From Planococcus citri (Eukaryota; Arthropoda; Insecta; Hemiptera; Pseudococcidae), in the NCBI RefSeq assembly GCF_950023065.1, contig NC_088680.1:15984559-16048558 (forward strand): a stretch of DNA of 64,000 nt, written 5' to 3'. Shown piece after piece: positions 56,601-62,410 of this stretch. Numbering within the stretch: position 1 is the first letter of the stretch; every line of letters begins with the position of its first letter. The position numbers were made by a program, and so were the translations under genes. The notes beneath the pieces were generated by a model. The model did no database searches. It was not told the origin of the DNA and saw only the letters and a program-made list of their open reading frames with translations.

Positions 56601-57963
56601 TTAGACATTTTTGACAAAACATGAGATTTTTAGACAAATTCGACAAAAAATGATATTTTTAGACAATAATTTTGGCAAGAAAAGGAGATTTTTAGACAAT
56701 TTTGGCAAGAAAATGAGATTTTTAGACCATTTTGACAAAAAATAAGATTTTTAGACAATTGTGACAAAACATGAGATTTTTAGACAAATTCGACAAAAAA
56801 TGAGATTTTTAGACAATTTATTTTGGCAAGAAAATGAGATTTTTGGACCATTTTGACAAGAAATGAGATTTTTAGACAATTGCGACAAAAAATGAGATTT
56901 ACTTTGAACAAAAAAATAATATCTTTAGACAATTTTGACAAAACATGAGAGTTTTAGACAAATTTGACAAAAAAATGAGATTCTTGGACAAATTTGGCAA
57001 AATAAGAGATTTTTAGACCAATTTTGACAAAAAAAATGAGATTTTTTAGACAACTTTGACAAGAAATAGGATTTTTAGACAATTTTGACAAAACATGAGA
57101 TTTTTAGACAAATTTGACAAAAAATGAGATTTTTATACAATTTTGACCAAAATGGAACTTTCTTGACAGTTTTTTGAACATTTAAACAACTTTTACAAAA
57201 AATGCAACATTTTTCAAAAAATTTCAATTTTTCTCATTTCTATAACTAACGTATCTGAATAATTTAATCGCAATTCTCTCTCAATAAATTCACTACAGAC
57301 AAAAAAAATTCCACCCAACTGAGTACATCACTGTTCACATCAAAGCACTCGTATTACGACATCACTTCATCCAATCCACTCAATCTACTCTGCACGACAA
57401 TGCAACAACTTCAAAAAAACACACACACACATTCCAATACCTCATCTCCTGCGGTATACTCTTCTCTCGATGAGTTTGACATTATATGCAATGACTCATC
57501 ACGTCGCCGATTCGATCTCCATAGACTAAGACACCCGTCGCGACGTACCCGAGACATCATCGATGGTCCATCATCGATCCATCATCATGATCAGTTTAAC
57601 ATTCGGTATTCATTAATCTATCGGTGGACCAGCCCGAATGGTTCAAAAGCCGGATAAAGAAAAATTCGCCTCGAGGTCTGTACACTTACCTATGATAAAA
57701 TAAAAAAAAAAAAAGAAAAAGAATAAAGAGACAACTTACTTGATCAGTATAGACGAAAGTTTCACATATCGATAGTTGATTCTGATTTGAGGCGCTTTCT
57801 AAATGCACGCTGACAAATGCTCCCGGCATAGGAGGATTGCAGGGTAGGAAGAGGGGTTTTCCTTCTTCTAAAAATCCGGTGAATCTGTTGCATATTGGAT
57901 TCGTCCCCAAATCCGGTCTATTATTTCCGACTCGCACAACAATAGTGGCCGGTTTATTTTTAC
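26252..57963 (-). CDS. fw: Furrowed-like selectin: FTP - C-type lectin - 3 sushi - TM (5' partial)
   Basis: Nine exons join to one frame of 1970 nt (655 residues plus stop): 57963-57740, 41568-41357, 40765-40557, 40469-40293, 40182-40003, 37109-36927, 36742-36416, 32194-32113, 26627-26252. All introns are GT-AG and all junction phases agree. Domain order is the end of a fucolectin/tachylectin-pentraxin (F5/8C-like) domain, a C-type lectin domain, three sushi/CCP modules, a Ser/Thr/Pro-rich stalk, one membrane helix, and a cytoplasmic tail. This order is that of Drosophila furrowed, a selectin-like adhesion receptor reported to act in bristle/eye development and planar polarity. The N-terminus (signal peptide, first half of FTP) is missing from the window. 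Introns are large and repeat-filled (up to 16 kb), and the longest contains a nested plus-strand gene family. The fly protein, as I recall, has more sushi repeats, so either this lineage has fewer or some exons escaped me. Confidence 0.85.
26628..32112. other. fw last intron: degenerate repeats and a unique block
   Basis: A 5.5-kb intron. It holds a G tract (about 27151-27162), low-complexity A/T sequence (27400-28590), an array-bearing element (28598-29340), a T-rich degenerate repeat of TTCAATTTTAGGTTCAATT type (29440-30010), and a less repetitive block at about 30480-32110. No coding exon is supported. Confidence 0.4.
28598..29340. repeat. Element with GGGCTCGTACTCAG head and GCGAGA...TTTTGACAA units
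   Basis: It begins CAGGGCTCGTACTCAGT, then CAAGACGCGAGCAAAACATTT and AAATCACAAAAAAAGTCAGA, followed by units like AAAGCGAGACCTTTTTTTGACA. The same head, in the same order, starts the block at 60027 (GAGGGCTCGTACTCAAT, AAAACGCGAGCAAAACAATTT, AATCACCGAAAAAAAACCAG). This is therefore a dispersed element, not just simple sequence. Confidence 0.6.
32113..32194 (-). CDS. fw: fw exon: transmembrane helix
   Basis: An 82-nt exon with acceptor TTTTTTTGTCCTAG and donor AGAAG|GTACGT. It encodes GAIVALGVFGAFVFLAAVVT then TVVLLIRR, a single hydrophobic span followed by basic stop-transfer residues, the ending expected of a type I membrane protein. It begins with two bases that complete the Gly codon left by the stalk exon and ends with two bases completed by the tail exon. 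Confidence 0.85.
33194..33914. mobile_element. MITE with ~32-bp terminal inverted repeats
   Basis: The left end is GAGGCCACTAGAATCAAATC then TCTACTTCTCCA. The right end is its reverse complement with one mismatch in 32 (TGGAGAAGTAGACATTTGAT then TCTAGTGGCCTC at 33883-33914). Both ends are directly flanked by ATTT (33190-33193 and 33915-33918), a possible 4-base target duplication. The 721-bp body has no coding capacity. It lies in the fw intron between the transmembrane and stalk exons. Confidence 0.75.
34150..35060. repeat. Tandem repeat of ~120 bp (AAATCAGCAACCTCAGATAC type)
   Basis: AAAATCAGCAACCTCAGA, CTCAGATTTCAACA, GCAATTCCAATTTTTGAACC, GAGCCCATTTTGGTTCA and ATTGTAGCAAAAATCAAAAT recur in fixed order at least six times (for example at 34230, 34360, 34480 and 34600, with diverged copies before and after). 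It is intronic. Confidence 0.75.
35540..36170. repeat. Diverged block of the TCGTTCGCGAACGA satellite
   Basis: The cores CGTTCGCGAACGA, TTCGTGAACGAT and TTCACAAACGAATCGTTC are scattered through about 630 bp with irregular spacing and more mutations than in the other two arrays. It is intronic, just left of the fw stalk exon. Confidence 0.7.
36416..36742 (-). CDS. fw: fw exon: Ser/Thr/Pro-rich extracellular stalk
   Basis: The acceptor is ACTCGTAG and the donor is ATTG|GTAAGT. It encodes about 109 residues rich in T, P, S and K (TTLKPIETRPPFTTTVSAKT; RPFSTKTSPSPILKTSP; LPPPYGIDHTHPSL), probably an O-glycosylated stalk between the last sushi module and the membrane. No domain is recognised. Phase 1 at both ends fits its neighbours. 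Confidence 0.8.
36927..37109 (-). CDS. fw: fw exon: sushi/CCP module 3
   Basis: The acceptor is CTCGTTTAG and the donor is AAAG|GTAACG, symmetric phase 1. The peptide contains KCPEPAEIENGDVFVLSNS, GAIVEYACTSRKYKLVG, LRCLPGGIYDNNPPACK. Like module 1 it lacks the usual Trp. It is separated from module 2 by a 2.9-kb intron. Confidence 0.9.
37460..37650. repeat. Dispersed CAGGGTG-type element fragment
   Basis: ACAGGGTGCCCGAAAAATTT, ATGCAGACTTTTGTAAAATC and CCTCCCCCCTCACCAAATG match in order the element at 40821 (ACAGGGTGTCTAAAAAAACT, ATGCAGAATTTTCGTAGAAT, CCTCCCCTCCCCCTCCTCAA). The other end was not found. Confidence 0.5.
38440..39300. repeat. Two-copy tandem duplication (~410 bp period)
   Basis: CTCAGAAAAAAATTGTCTCA, CAGTCCT, TCAGTGTGTTTATG, AAAATTGACTCAAAAATAA, AAAACTTTTTCGATC and AAATATGAGCAA at 38452-38705 recur in the same order from 38862 (CTCAGAAAAAAATCGTCTCT ... 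TCAATGTGTTTATG ... AAATATGAGCAA). It is intronic and not coding. Confidence 0.7.
40003..40182 (-). CDS. fw: fw exon: sushi/CCP module 2
   Basis: The acceptor is CATTTTCAG and the donor is GTTG|GTAAGT, symmetric phase 1. The peptide starts VQCGYPAEIPNGDYRLVNG, continues VVYTCNEGFQLQG and AELTCDLDERWDGPPPKCV. This is a textbook module with the W-x(2-4)-P-x-C ending. Confidence 0.92.
40293..40469 (-). CDS. fw: fw exon: sushi/CCP module 1
   Basis: The acceptor is CTGTTCACAG and the donor is AAAA|GTACGT. The exon starts and ends in phase 1, the usual symmetric phase of shuffled sushi exons. The module has four cysteines (ACGRPEQPPNS ... IEYNCDEGHLLVG ... TRICLPTGFY ... FPPVCK). The conserved Trp before the last Cys is replaced (GFYNEFPPVC). 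Confidence 0.9.
40557..40765 (-). CDS. fw: fw exon: second half of C-type lectin domain
   Basis: The acceptor is TTCGCATAG above 40765 and the donor is CC|GTGAGT at 40556. The peptide reads SDTNSQYWMGAVRDPQDRTN (the YW-G motif), WKWINGNDVTVSFWNLPGG, ENCARYDGSKGWLWSDTNC, INFICQH. The paired cysteines of the fold are present. The WND calcium-site motif is WSD, and the usual EPN/QPD sugar-specificity triplet is replaced by NLP, so classical calcium-dependent mannose or galactose binding is doubtful. Confidence 0.9.
40821..41201. mobile_element. Short inverted-repeat element in the intron splitting the lectin domain
   Basis: The left end TACAGGGTGTC is mirrored at the right end (GGGACACCTTGTA, inverse TACAAGGTGTCCC). 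Both are flanked by TA. It is about 380 bp with no coding capacity and resembles the CAGGGTGTCC-ended MITEs of insects. It sits inside the intron between the two lectin exons. Confidence 0.5.
41357..41568 (-). CDS. fw: fw exon: first half of C-type lectin domain
   Basis: The acceptor is TTTTTCGCAG just above 41568 and the donor is CACAG|GTTGG at 41356. It starts in phase 0 with ALPIERCPQF, then YNGKCYIFYN, then LRDAKTFCESRGGSLVTESN (the A..FC...G..L classic of the family), then QGFISWELWRRHR. The exon leaves two bases for the next one. The preceding 16-kb intron contains the nested secreted-protein genes. Confidence 0.9.
41569..42059. other. Start of the 16-kb fw intron, mixed composition
   Basis: Less repetitive sequence. 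No exon is seen. Confidence 0.3.
42060..43350. repeat. Long imperfect inverted repeat (foldback), centre ~42850
   Basis: The outer arms match in inverse: AAATTTGGTGGAAATG ... GAGTTGAAAA ... GAAATGTGGGTCCT (42120-42215) against AGGACCCACATTTCC ... AACTTTCAACTC ... CTGAATTTGGTC (43213-43310). The inner arms also match: GCCAAAACGTCGAAAGATTT ... ACTGGGGAAATATTTTGGAA (42739-42787) against TCCAAAATTTTCCCCAGGTT ... GGATGTTTCGGC (42932-42972). The centre is an A run facing a T run. A related half occurs at 5750-5990. It has no transposase frame. Confidence 0.65.
43351..43799. other. AT-rich intronic DNA
   Basis: No exon or defined repeat is seen. Confidence 0.3.
43800..44580. repeat. Array of ~35-40-bp units (AAAAAGCGAGACTTTTGACAATTTT type)
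   Basis: Units such as AAAAAGCGAGA, TTTTTGACAATTTTTGGCAA and AAAGCAAGACATTT follow each other irregularly. The array ends with GGCGTTTTTTTTTTTTT and runs directly into the duplicated upstream region of the secreted-protein genes. The same transition occurs at about 50860. Confidence 0.65.
44581..45434 (+). promoter_or_regulatory. Duplicated 5' flanking block A of the secreted-protein family
   Basis: It is nearly identical over hundreds of bases to 50880-51680: CACCTAAATCAATA, GCTGAATCATTGT/AGTTGCAATCGTCATAC, AATAAAGCACGCAAGCACAA, ACAGCTGCGCTTTGTTTACT, GAATATCGAATTCATTATAG, TTTCTTCGAGTCAAGTTTAA. A more diverged version precedes the intact gene at 46334. The last about 150 bases before the ATG are the best conserved and should contain promoter and 5' UTR. 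No TATA box could be assigned with confidence. Confidence 0.5.
45435..45483 (+). pseudogene. Secreted-protein family copy A: exon 1 with frameshift
   Basis: The ATG and the start MPKFGLILFFF match exon 1 of the intact copies. The T run then has nine T where eight would keep the signal-peptide frame, so the frame moves to RDDHVW and stops. No exon 2 follows before the next copy begins. It is a dead exon-1 duplicate, unless the extra T is a sequence error, and even then the remaining exons are missing. Confidence 0.65.
46334..47585 (+). CDS. Small secreted protein, micro-exon family, copy B (7 exons)
   Basis: I do not recognise the family. The exons are 46334-46382, 46525-46668, 46776-46787 (12 nt), 46880-46990, 47131-47166, 47249-47278, 47548-47585, giving 139 residues plus TAA. 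Every intron is GT-AG and in phase 1. Residues 1-16 (MSKFELILIFFAIITF) form a signal peptide. The mature part is polar and probably helical: ADPLTTEQIQNNIETLLKEF, GRIIGSDAATNTQGYLAALE, LDLLTSYVEADFNQYEKYFK, ALNTYLGTFPEG, and a short tail. It has no cysteine in the mature protein and no membrane segment. Alignment with copy D supports each exon: exons 1, 3 and 5 have identical lengths. Read-through past exon 3 meets a TGA, so splicing of the 12-nt exon is needed. The gene lies on the opposite strand inside a furrowed intron. Expression is not shown. Confidence 0.75.
46776..46787 (+). CDS. 12-nt micro-exon 3 of copy B
   Basis: The acceptor is TTTCATTTCAG, the exon is AAAAATTCACAA and the donor is GTAACT. 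With the phase-1 A from exon 2 it encodes Lys-Lys-Phe-Thr and leaves one base. The counterpart in copy D has the same length and phase. Confidence 0.65.
47723..48652. mobile_element. Mariner-like MITE with perfect 23-bp TIRs and TA duplication
   Basis: The left TIR 47723-47745 begins GGGTCACGGGTGGTTAGTTG. The right TIR 48630-48652 is its exact reverse complement. Both ends are flanked by TA (47721-47722, 48653-48654), the target duplication of Tc1/mariner elements. The 930-bp body has no transposase. It carries extra copies of the TIR-derived motif TGACAACTAAC at about 47910, 48246, 48271 and 48612 and its inverse near 47931. The perfect TIRs suggest a young insertion. It lies 140 bases after the stop of copy B. 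Confidence 0.88.
48655..50369. other. Non-coding DNA, part re-used in a later duplicate
   Basis: No gene is seen. GAAGGTCACTTGATCAGGAG at about 49431 and TTGTTGGAGAAGGAGG at about 49482 are matched at 51914-51970. There they are joined directly to what corresponds to 50395 (GGCAAAAGACAGAACCTTTC), so the second copy has lost about 0.9 kb. Confidence 0.4.
50370..50870. repeat. Array of GACAATTTTTGGCAA-type units before block C
   Basis: Same unit family as 43800-44580 (AAAGCAAGACTTTGTCAATT, TTTTTGACAATTTTTGGCGA), ending with GGCGTTTTTTTTTTTAT before the duplicated 5' flank. Confidence 0.6.
50880..51680 (+). promoter_or_regulatory. Duplicated 5' flanking block C of the secreted-protein family
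   Basis: Close duplicate of 44581-45434 including the long stretch from CACCTAAATCAATA to the ATG. It ends with GTAACATT/GGAACATTGCTTTTGTAATA just before the start codon. Confidence 0.5.
51681..51729 (+). pseudogene. Secreted-protein family copy C: intact exon 1, gene decayed
   Basis: 49 nt encoding MSKFELILVFFTIITF plus a phase-1 base, followed by a good donor (GTAAGG). Length and phase are identical to exon 1 of copies B and D. No exon 2 or 3 follows. About 0.8 kb of satellite (51950-52760) fills the space, and the next recognisable piece is an exon-4 remnant at 53031. Confidence 0.7.
51950..52760. repeat. Array of ATTTTTAGACAATTTTGACAAAAAATGAG-type units
   Basis: Successive units such as TTTAGACAATTTTGACAAAA AATGAGA/GAACT with about 35-40 bp period. 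It is immediately followed by a C tract (about 52764-52776). It interrupts copy C of the secreted-protein family. Confidence 0.7.
53031..53090 (+). pseudogene. Secreted-protein family copy C: exon 4 remnant
   Basis: CTTTGTTGACAAGTTACGTA then TTAGATGCTTTTAAACAGTATGAGAA encodes PLLTSYVLDAFKQYEN, closely matching exon 4 of copy B (DLLTSYVEADFNQYEK). It lacks the AG acceptor at the expected place and the continuation of the exon. The frame is open locally, so recruitment into another transcript cannot be ruled out. Confidence 0.6.
53469..54918 (+). CDS. Small secreted protein, micro-exon family, copy D (7 exons)
   Basis: This is a paralogue of the gene at 46334. The exons are 53469-53517, 53978-54112, 54218-54229 (12 nt), 54326-54439, 54544-54579, 54706-54729, 54887-54918, giving 133 residues plus TGA, all introns phase 1. 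The signal peptide is MFKFVLISVLFAVGIF. The mature part includes VVNPPTAKQAKAIIKTLFEK, FVDIIGDGARVNTEAHLRCF (one Cys), LYLLTDFASDTFNQYKTYFQ, ALSSYLGSYAEG and a tail AEIEALQEKL. Weakest point: the exon-2 acceptor reads ACAAAAAAAAG|GT with a poor pyrimidine tract. The more natural GTAG five bases later would put a stop in frame. Divergence from copy B is high, with conserved Leu/Tyr positions, as in fast-evolving secreted families. Function is unknown. A poly(A) signal follows. Confidence 0.7.
54218..54229 (+). CDS. 12-nt micro-exon 3 of copy D
   Basis: The acceptor is GCTTTTCAG, the exon is AAAAGTTTGACA and the donor is GTATGA. It encodes Lys-Lys-Phe-Asp with the preceding A. Read-through here stays open for a while, so the evidence is the exact length and phase match with copy B and the resumption of similarity only after the next AG at 54325. 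Confidence 0.6.
55068..55073 (+). terminator. Poly(A) signal of copy D
   Basis: AATAAA in TGTTAATAAATTCATC, 150 bases after the stop codon. Confidence 0.5.
55140..55500. repeat. T-rich degenerate repeat (TTTTTACATTATTTTAACGC type)
   Basis: Same unit family as 16441-17960, for example CACGTTTTTATTTTTTTCC, TTTTTACATTATTTTAACGC, ATATCGCTTTAACACGTTTT. Confidence 0.5.
55560..56460. repeat. ~132-bp tandem repeat followed by an inverted copy (GAAACCGGTTC)
   Basis: AAACAAAAGTTGTAGAGCGT occurs with variants at about 55717, 55849, 55980 and 56116, alternating with TTTTGAAACCGGTTCAACAT and GCAACCAGTTTTTGACAATC. From about 56200 the same words appear in inverse (CACTCTACAACTCATGTTTC, CACGCTCTACAACTTTTGTT, AACCGGTTTCAAAATGTGAT), so the last third folds back on the first part. 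It has no coding capacity. Confidence 0.75.
56461..57190. repeat. Array of GAGATTTTTAGACAATTTTGACAAAAAAT units
   Basis: This is the cleanest block of the family: at least 15 copies of ATGAGATTTTTAGAC followed by AATTTTGACAAAA, about 35-40 bp each, with small variants (GACCATTTTGACA, GACAAATTCGACA, GGCAAGAAAATGAG). Confidence 0.8.
57191..57739. other. Less repetitive intronic DNA
   Basis: Mixed-composition sequence next to the FTP exon. A plus-strand frame at 57400-57657 (MQQLQKNTHTHSNT...) is open but has no homology I recognise and no splice support. Confidence 0.3.
57740..57963 (-). CDS. fw: fw exon: C-terminal half of FTP (fucolectin/F5/8C-like) domain
   Basis: The acceptor is TTTTTTTCGCAG at 57975-57964 and the donor is GTAAGT at 57739-57734. 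The exon starts with two bases completing a codon and ends in phase 0. The peptide contains VVRVGNNRPDLGTNPICNRF, a Cys-containing loop (PLFLPCNPPMPG), FVSVHLESASN and ends LSICETFVYTDQ. This is the C-terminal beta-strand pattern of FTP lectin domains (Y/FVSVxL ... LxxCEVxVY), which end with a Cys-Glu pair. The first half of the domain must lie in an upstream exon that I did not find up to 64000. Confidence 0.85.
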
Positions 57964-59439
57964 CTGCGAAAAAAATTTGCGTAAATAAGTAACTTATACT
58001 ATACATGAACGAGTAAGTATATAGCTTAATATAAAGCGTGCGTATATACAAAGGTAGGTAGCTAGGTACATATAGAAAAAAAAAAGATGAATAAATAGAT
58101 GCAATCGCACGCACGATCTTTCGCTAAACACACGTGACAAAATACAGCTAAGGAAGAAATTTCACGCTGGACGTGCCAAATGTCCTACGTGAACCATGGA
58201 GAAAGCGATTCACGTATGTGTAAAATGAGCATAAAGCCTTTTATACAGTATACGATATGCCTCGCTTATTAGCGCCTTTAACTATATAAACAATGGTGCC
58301 CGAAACGAAACGATTAAAAATTATGTACATCTTCTTGTTGCTCTTCTTAGGTATCGTACAGTGTACTGTATGTAATACTGCTGGCTACTGTATTGTACTT
58401 ACACATACAGTACTTTACTTATAAATACACATAAATATATAGTATTCTCTCGTACATTTAAATGGTCTTCTTATGGTCATGCTGTGCTCTTTCACCTCGT
58501 CGCTAAACATACGCAACGTCGGTGAACTTTCAAATGAAAGTTTTATTACCGATAATTAATCGCGATGGTAATACCGAGTCATTTACCACTCTTCGATCGT
58601 GATCGTCGTCATCGCCCAGCTCTTCTACCAAAGATTGTTTTGGCTACCGAAAAGAAAAAAAAAGATTCTATTCGGTTAATGAGATTGGCAAGGCTTTTAA
58701 GGCAGAGGTAAAAAATGTCCAAGGAAGGCTTTCACCGAATGAACGCACTAGGTACGTACAGTTCTCATGTTAATTATTGGCAAAGATGATTATTATTATA
58801 TTTCTTTTTAACAGAGTACGTATGAAATTACATCATTTATAGAAGGTGTCCTGGAGTTTTTAATGATGGTGAATTCGAGTCGATTAAATATATTCATTCG
58901 TCGAAATCGAAACATTACGAGCAGCCAATTTTAAGAGCTCGAGAGAAGGCAAGTGGATTTCAAGATTTGGCAACTCCTTCGTTATCGTGACTAGGCAAAA
59001 TTTTCACATAATAGATTTGATTTGAAGCACATGAGTACATACGAGTATTACTCAAGGTCTTCCAGATCAGATACACACAGATAAATTTTTAAAATTTTTC
59101 AAACACTCGAACTGATTCAATATCACAGTTGGGTAAAAATGACATGAAAACATTGCAATTCTATTGACAAAATTTAAGATAGGTTAGGTTAGGTTGAGCT
59201 ATTAATCAAGTTATTAAGTTTGCTGGACCAATGAATTTAAAAAAAAAAATCAAGAAACTTGGAAAAATTGAAGTACCTATTTATTGAAATTTTTTAAATT
59301 TTTTCTAGGTAGGATCAGAACTTTATTTGAGAACTCAGAACAAATTTTCTAATCTCCAAATAGAAATTCAGACGAGAAATTGTGTGAGAATTATTTAAAT
59401 TTCTAAAATCATGAAACCTCCTCCAGTCCACTCAGTCAC
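57964..59439. other. Less repetitive DNA upstream of the FTP exon
   Basis: Probable fw intron with little satellite. CG-containing motifs and short runs of TTAGG (about 59179-59196) are present. I looked for the first half of the FTP domain and a signal peptide on the minus strand and did not find them. Confidence 0.3.
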
Positions 59440-59830
59440 TCGAAAGAAGCGTATTTGTAAATCAAATTTCAATTTTTCAATAATTTGATTGGATGAAATT
59501 TCACAGAGATTATCATTTTAAAAAATTTCCTGCAGATTCCAGAAAAACTGAAAATGGCTTGAAATCAAAAGAATCGTATGTATTTGTAAATCAAATTTCA
59601 ATTTTTTAATTTGATCGAATGAAATTTTACGGAAATTACAATTTAAAAAAATTTCCTGGAGGCTCCAGAAAAACTGAAAATAGCTCGGAATCAAAAGAGA
59701 AGCGTATTTGTAAATCAAATTTCAATTTTTCAATTCAATGTGATGTAATTCCACAGAAATTATAACTTTAAAAAATTTCCTGGAGGCTCCAGACAAACTA
59801 AAAATGGCTCAAAACCAATTCGAATTGATG
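59440..59830. repeat. Tandem repeat of ~120 bp with CTGGAGGCTCCAGA
   Basis: GTATTTGTAAATCAAATTTC, TTTCCTGGAGGCTCCAGA, AAACTGAAAATGGCTC and AAATCAAAAGA recur three times in order. It shares the TGGAGGCTCCA core with the element at 920-2185. Confidence 0.7.
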
Positions 59831-60026
59831 GGTGAAGGGGAAAGGGGAAGGAAACAAGTTGAAGAAAAGCATACGCAAAATTTAAGCTTTCTATTTCAAT
59901 TAATATAAATAATAAGTTGGTAAAATTTCAATTTTTTCCTCATTTATGATGTTTGAAAATTCATTTGAAATGAACTTTAGTCTGTTAAATTCTGGATAGT
60001 GGGGTCTTCAATTGGCTATTTTGAGG

Positions 60027-61200
60027 GCTCGTACTCAATCCCCCCCCCCTCTCCACAAAAAAAAGGTAACCAAAAAGTGACAAAACGCGAGCAAAACAAT
60101 TTACGAAAAGCAGAAAAAAATCACCGAAAAAAAACCAGAACATTGAAAATTGAAATGTGTTCTGGTTTCTCATTTTCATAAAGTTGAATCATTTTGAAAA
60201 TTTTTAAAGCAATTTTTGGCAACAACGCGGAAATTTTTGCAATTTCTAGCAAGAAAGCAAATTTTTGGCAAAAAGCATAACCTTGACAGTTTGACTTCTA
60301 CAAAAGGAATGGGCTTTTGGAGATTTCTGGCAAAAAAAAAACGATCTTTTGGGCAATTTTTGGAAAAAAGTGTAACTTTTTTGAATTTTTTACTAAAAAC
60401 AGCCACTTTTAGCAATTTAGATAGAAAAAGAAATTGTTGACAATTTTTAGTGAAAAGCAAGTCTTTTACAATTTCAGCAAAAAGTAGAACTTTTTGAAAA
60501 TCATGTGAAAAAAAGTGACCCTTTTTAGCAATTTCTAGCAAAAAAAAACGATTTTTGGATAATTTTTGAAAAAAAGTGAAAATTTTTGGCAATAATGCAG
60601 AAAAGTGAGAATTTTAATTTGTCAAAAAGCAAAAATTTGACAACTTTAGCAAAAAAAGCAGTATAAATTTTGGAAACTAGTGGCAAGGAATTTTGGGTAA
60701 ACAAGCAAAAATTTTTGACGGTTTTTGGAAAAAATCAAAACTAATTAGAAGTCAATTAGTGGAAAAAAGAAAGACTTTTAGAAATTTTTTTGTAAAAATG
60801 AAAACTTTGAGCAATTTTTCTTTAAGAAATGATAATCTTTGTCAATTTTTAAAGAAGCGGGTTGGGGTATTTTTGACAATTTTAGCACAATATAAGACAT
60901 TTCTGTCAATTATTGTCAAAAAATAATACTTTTTCGCAATCTTTGTCGAGAAAGCGAGATTCTTTTTTAATGTTTTCAGTTAAAAAGCGAGACTTGTGAG
61001 ACATTTTTAGGAGAAAAATCGAGACTTTCTGGATTTTTATGTGAAAAAGCGATACTTGATTTATTTTTAGCAAGAATCAAGCTCGTATTCGGCAATTTGG
61101 ACAAAATATGGGATTTTTTGCTATTTTTGGCGTACATTCGTCGATTTTTCACTCGTATGTATTGGAGCATGAAAACCTGGAGTTTTTAAAAATTGGAAAA
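60027..61200. repeat. Second copy of the GGGCTCGTACTCA element with array
   Basis: It has the same head as 28598 (GGGCTCGTACTCAA, a C tract, ACGCGAGCAAAACAATTT), followed by about 1 kb of AAAAAGCGAGACTT/TTTGACAATTTTTGGCAA units. No gene is seen. Confidence 0.6.
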
Positions 61201-61309
61201 AAAAACAACTTTATAGTGTTCAAAAACACTGAGAAGAGAGAAGACCGACTTTTCTTCAAATACAAATCATTTACGTACGAATTGATTCACTTTTTTTGAA
61301 ACATTTGTA

Positions 61310-62410
61310 CAGCAATTGATCTGTTTACAATCGAATAGAATCATAGATTATTTCTTAGTGAATCATTCGCCAACGAATCAATTAATTTACGATTGATTCG
61401 GTTTTTGTGAAACAATTGTATAAGAATTGATCTGTTTTCAAGCGAAGTGAATCAAATCGAATCATTCACAATCGATTGGCGATTGAACAAATTGATTGAT
61501 TTCTGATTGAATCAATCGCGAACGAATTGAATTTTTTAGTGAATCATTTGCGAACGAATCGATTCGACTATACTTGATTTTTGGTGAATCATTCACAAAC
61601 GAATTGAATAATCATCAATTTTTGGTGAATCATTCGCGAACGAATTGATTCGTATAAGTAACTCGTTCGCGAACGAATCAATTCATTTACTCAATTTTAG
61701 GTTGAATCATTCACGAACGAGTTGAATAATTGTTGGTGAATCATTCGCGAACGAAATGATGCGTATGAGTGACTCGTTCGCGAACGAATCAATTCGTATA
61801 AGTAACTCGTTCGCGAACGTATCGATTCGTATATGTGACTCGTTCGCGAACGAATTCATTCATTTACTCAATTTTAGGTTGAATCATTCGCGAACGAGTT
61901 GAATAATTTTTGGTGAATCATTCGCGAACGAATTGAATAATTTTTGGCGAATCATTCGCGAACGAATTGATTCATTTACTTGATTTTTGGCGAATCATTC
62001 ACGAACGAATTCAATTATTCTTGGTGAATCATTCGCAAACGATCCGATTCGTATAAATGACTCGTTCGCGAACGAATTGAATAATTTTTGTTAAATTATT
62101 CGTGAACAAATTGATTCATATAAGTGACTCGTTCGCGAACGAATTTATTCATTTACTTGATTTTTGGTGAATCATTCACGAACGAATTCAATTATTCTTG
62201 GTGAATAGAATCACTCGCGAACGATCTGATTCGTATAAATGACTCGTTCGCGAACGAATTGAATATTTTTCGGTAAATTATTCGTGAACGAATTGATTCA
62301 TATAAGTGAGTCGTTCGCGAACGAATCGATTCATTTACTCGATTTTTGGTGATTCATTCACGAACGAATTGAATAATTTTTGGTGAATTATTCGCGAACT
62401 AATTCTTGTT
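61310..62410 (-). repeat. TCGTTCGCGAACGA satellite array, inverse orientation
   Basis: About 30 copies of TTGGTGAATCATTCGCGAAC followed by GAATTGAATAATTT, the reverse complement of the unit at 13845-15060. They alternate with TGACTCGTTCGCGAACGAAT. Many copies keep the full 14-base palindrome. The array starts with more diverged units at about 61340. Confidence 0.9.

Noticed and set aside
57400..57657. Plus-strand frame of 85 codons opposite the FTP exon region
   Set aside because: His/Arg/Ser-rich and not low complexity, but there is no start context, splice support or homology that I recognise.
60176..60592. Minus-strand frame of 138 codons rich in F, K, L
   Set aside because: It is made of the AAAGCGAGACTTTTGACAATTTT array. 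The peptide repeat (FSKNCPK, FFARN) follows the DNA unit.
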